Of a stretch of 6,877 nt of DNA, positions 5,754 to 6,877 are shown in pieces; positions within the stretch are counted from its first letter, which is position 1; each line of letters starts with the position of its first letter. Location of the stretch: assembly GCA_023133195.1 (NCBI GenBank), contig JAGLWW010000039.1, forward strand, positions 1 through 6,877, read 5' to 3'. A model generated the notes under the pieces. It searched no databases. It worked only from the letters and a program-made list of their open reading frames with translations, and was not told where the DNA came from. Made by a program: the position numbers and the translations under genes. The stretch is from Candidatus Aenigmatarchaeota archaeon (GTDB taxonomy: Archaea; Aenigmatarchaeota; Aenigmatarchaeia; PWEA01; JAGHBM01).

Positions 5754-6194
5754 CTATAACCCTCTGGTAAATATGGTTTTTCTAACCCGTTCTTCATCCT
5801 CATCTACAAGAAAAACAGCTTTTATTTTTTTGTTAGTCTTAATCAAATCAGAAACCAGATGAGGTAAAATAGCTATACCTTCTATAATAAAAGAGTCAAT
5901 ATCATCAGTTTCAATAAGAGCATTTACCCCTTTCCACACATCTTCACTTTCGCCAGTCTGTTGTTTTACAACTTCTTCAGCGGTTCTACTAGTTAAAAAT
6001 TCTACTGACATGTCTGGTGTAGCTCCGGCAAGTTCAAACAACGCAGGATAATCCTCTTCCCTGACTAATTTTCTCATTTGACTTCTAATTGCATCAGTAG
6101 AAATCCAAGATAGTTTAAGCCATTCTGCAAGTTTTTTTGCGGTGTAACTTTTGCCTGCCGTCGGTGAACCGCCGATTAAAATTATTCTATCCAT
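5754..6194 (-). CDS. P-loop small-molecule kinase (2-phosphoglycerate-kinase-like fold), ended by an in-frame TAG
   Basis: As read, this gives 146 residues from ATG 6194. The P-loop is GSPTAGKS at 9-16 (K15). STD at 32-34 fits the substrate or strand-2 acidic position of nucleoside/2-phosphoglycerate/zeta-type kinases. SFIIEG at 101-106 resembles the (L)IIEG motif of 2-phosphoglycerate kinases (COG2074), and the arginines at 136, 138 and 144 (ERVRKTIFTRGL) look like lid residues. The substrate cannot be named; a phosphotransferase acting on a small metabolite in the cytoplasm is the likely role. The frame stops at TAG 5754-5756 directly after TRGL, in the middle of what should be the lid to C-terminal transition, and 55 more codons follow in frame. 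The full-length protein would be 202 residues. The gene is more AT-rich than herA and the divergent phosphoesterase. It probably has its own leaderless promoter and lies upstream of herA on the same strand. Confidence 0.8.
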   Translation of the reverse strand: MDRIILIGGSPTAGKSYTAKKLAEWLKLSWISTDAIRSQMRKLVREEDYPALFELAGATPDMSVEFLTSRTAEEVVKQQTGESEDVWKGVNALIETDDIDSFIIEGIAILPHLVSDLIKTNKKIKAVFLVDEDEERVRKTIFTRGL

Positions 6195-6214
6195 AAAATT
6201 AATTTCTATTCAAT

Positions 6215-6225
6215 CTTTAAAAACC
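6215..6225 (-). promoter_or_regulatory. Candidate TATA box of the kinase gene (leaderless)
   Basis: On the minus strand GTTTTTAAAGA is centred about 26 nt before ATG 6194, the usual archaeal TATA-to-start distance. No Shine-Dalgarno motif precedes the ATG (AATTAATTTT), so transcription probably begins at or next to the start codon. Confidence 0.42.
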
Positions 6226-6246
6226 CGAAACTATCCCAATACAAAA

Positions 6247-6257
6247 GGATAAATCTT
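6247..6257 (+). promoter_or_regulatory. Candidate TATA box of the phosphoesterase gene (leaderless)
   Basis: GGATAAATCTT, preceded by ACAAAA, is centred about 26 nt before ATG 6278, and no Shine-Dalgarno motif lies next to the ATG. This fits a leaderless transcript diverging from the kinase promoter within the same 83-nt gap. An alternative box, AGATATAAAG (6262-6271), is too close to the ATG to serve it. Confidence 0.38.
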
Positions 6258-6277
6258 GATAAGATATAAAGATTTTC

Positions 6278-6877
6278 ATGAAGTTCATCACGGACGAGCC
6301 GACTCTTGTTGTCGGGGATATGCTTGTAGTCGGAGACCTGCACCTCGGAATAGAAAGCGAGTTTTACAAATCCGGTTTTATGATACCTTCAAACATAAAA
6401 AAGATAAGGGACAAAATCCTTAGGTTAGCCAGGGAAAACAAATGCAAAAAACTTGTTCTTCTTGGCGACGTCAAGCACAAGTTTTACGGCGTGAGCCGTC
6501 AGGAGGAAAGGGAAATACCGTCTTTTCTCAAAGATCTGGCTAAAAGACTGGAAGTGCACATAACTCCGGGAAACCATGACGGCAATCTCAGGGATATCGC
6601 CCCGAAGAAAGTCAAAATTCACAAGACTTCCGGTTTCCGCATGGGCAACTACTTTTTCAATCACGGGCAGAGCTGGCCTTCCGAAGAGTTTTTGCAGGCT
6701 GAAATTTTAATAACAGGCCACAGCCACCCTGCCGTGGAGTTCCGCGACTCTTTGGGCTTCCGTTCCATAGAGCCGTGCTGGCTCCGGGCCAAGCTGGATA
6801 AGAAAAAGATTGAAGAGAAGTACAAAGAAAAAGGAAAGATAAAAGAGGCTGTGGTTGTCCCGGCTTTCAACCCATTG
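6278..6877 (+). CDS. Mre11/SbcD-related metallophosphoesterase, COG1407 type (3' end outside the window)
   Basis: The frame opens at ATG 6278 and is uninterrupted to the last base, giving 200 residues without a stop. All calcineurin-like metal motifs are present in order: GDLHLG (D20, H22), LLGDVKH (D64, H67), GNHD (N99, H100, D101), NHG (H129) and GHSHP (H148, H150). The GDVKH and GHSHP variants and the ending PAFNPL identify the small archaeal SbcD/Mre11-related phosphoesterase group, whose bacterial relative PdeM sits with ligase and helicase genes in a DNA-damage set. Members usually run about 230-250 residues, so only the last few dozen are missing. It lacks the Mre11 capping and Rad50-binding regions and is a separate two-metal phosphodiesterase of uncertain substrate. 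It is divergent from the kinase and appears to have a leaderless promoter. Base composition resembles herA and rad50, not the AT-rich genes. Confidence 0.92.
   Translation, partial: MKFITDEPTLVVGDMLVVGDLHLGIESEFYKSGFMIPSNIKKIRDKILRLARENKCKKLVLLGDVKHKFYGVSRQEEREIPSFLKDLAKRLEVHITPGNHDGNLRDIAPKKVKIHKTSGFRMGNYFFNHGQSWPSEEFLQAEILITGHSHPAVEFRDSLGFRSIEPCWLRAKLDKKKIEEKYKEKGKIKEAVVVPAFNPL

Noticed and set aside
5046..5759. Long + strand open frame antisense to herA and the kinase tail
   Set aside because: Most of it is the reverse of confirmed herA coding. The stretch over 5586-5753 is better explained by the kinase continuation on the minus strand.
6425..6870. Minus-strand open frames near the window end
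   Set aside because: They lie wholly inside the phosphoesterase, whose five metal-binding motifs fix the + strand frame.
1..6877. tRNA, rRNA, CRISPR array, transposase or terminal inverted repeats
   Set aside because: The gaps are short and show no cloverleaf, no regularly spaced repeats and no transposase motif. No flanking repeats were seen around the AT-rich cassette.

Overview
The window is archaeal. It carries the Mre11, Rad50 and HerA set that archaea use for DNA-end processing, archaeal-style Shine-Dalgarno sites (GGTGA cores), TATA-like boxes about 26 nt ahead of probable leaderless starts, and an archaeal Mre11-like phosphoesterase (COG1407 type). The short, extremely Lys/Glu-rich Rad50 arms and the form of its P-loop would suit a DPANN or other small-genome lineage. 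That placement is from memory of the families and is not proven by the sequence.

Layout. On the + strand, positions 1-789 hold the 3' part of mre11, followed closely by rad50 (start probably GTG 801, end 2819). Four genes then run on the minus strand. A 258-262-residue hypothetical protein (2816-3592/3604) has a stop codon that overlaps the rad50 stop inside one TTAA. A small hypothetical gene (3627-3827, possibly starting at ACG 3860) lies just upstream of it. herA (4022-5533) follows, then a P-loop kinase (5754-6194) whose frame is cut by a TAG but stays open for another 55 codons to a TGA at 5586. Divergent from the kinase, a second metallophosphoesterase starts at 6278 on the + strand and runs off the window end.

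How the genes fit together. Mre11-Rad50 is the ATP-gated nuclease complex that opens and trims broken DNA ends. HerA is the hexameric translocase that, with the nuclease NurA, carries out long-range resection. nurA is not in the window, and herA is on the opposite strand from mre11-rad50, separated from it by two unrecognised AT-rich genes. The typical archaeal herA-mre11-rad50-nurA cluster is therefore split here.

The points most worth following up are the in-frame amber codon in the kinase, the two-gene AT-rich cassette between rad50 and herA with a perfect 17-bp palindrome upstream, and the apparent ACG start of its first gene. No rRNA, tRNA, CRISPR array, IS element or transposase was found. 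The only non-coding stretches are about 160-195 nt (3828/3861-4021), 83 nt (6195-6277) and about 50 nt (5534-5585).
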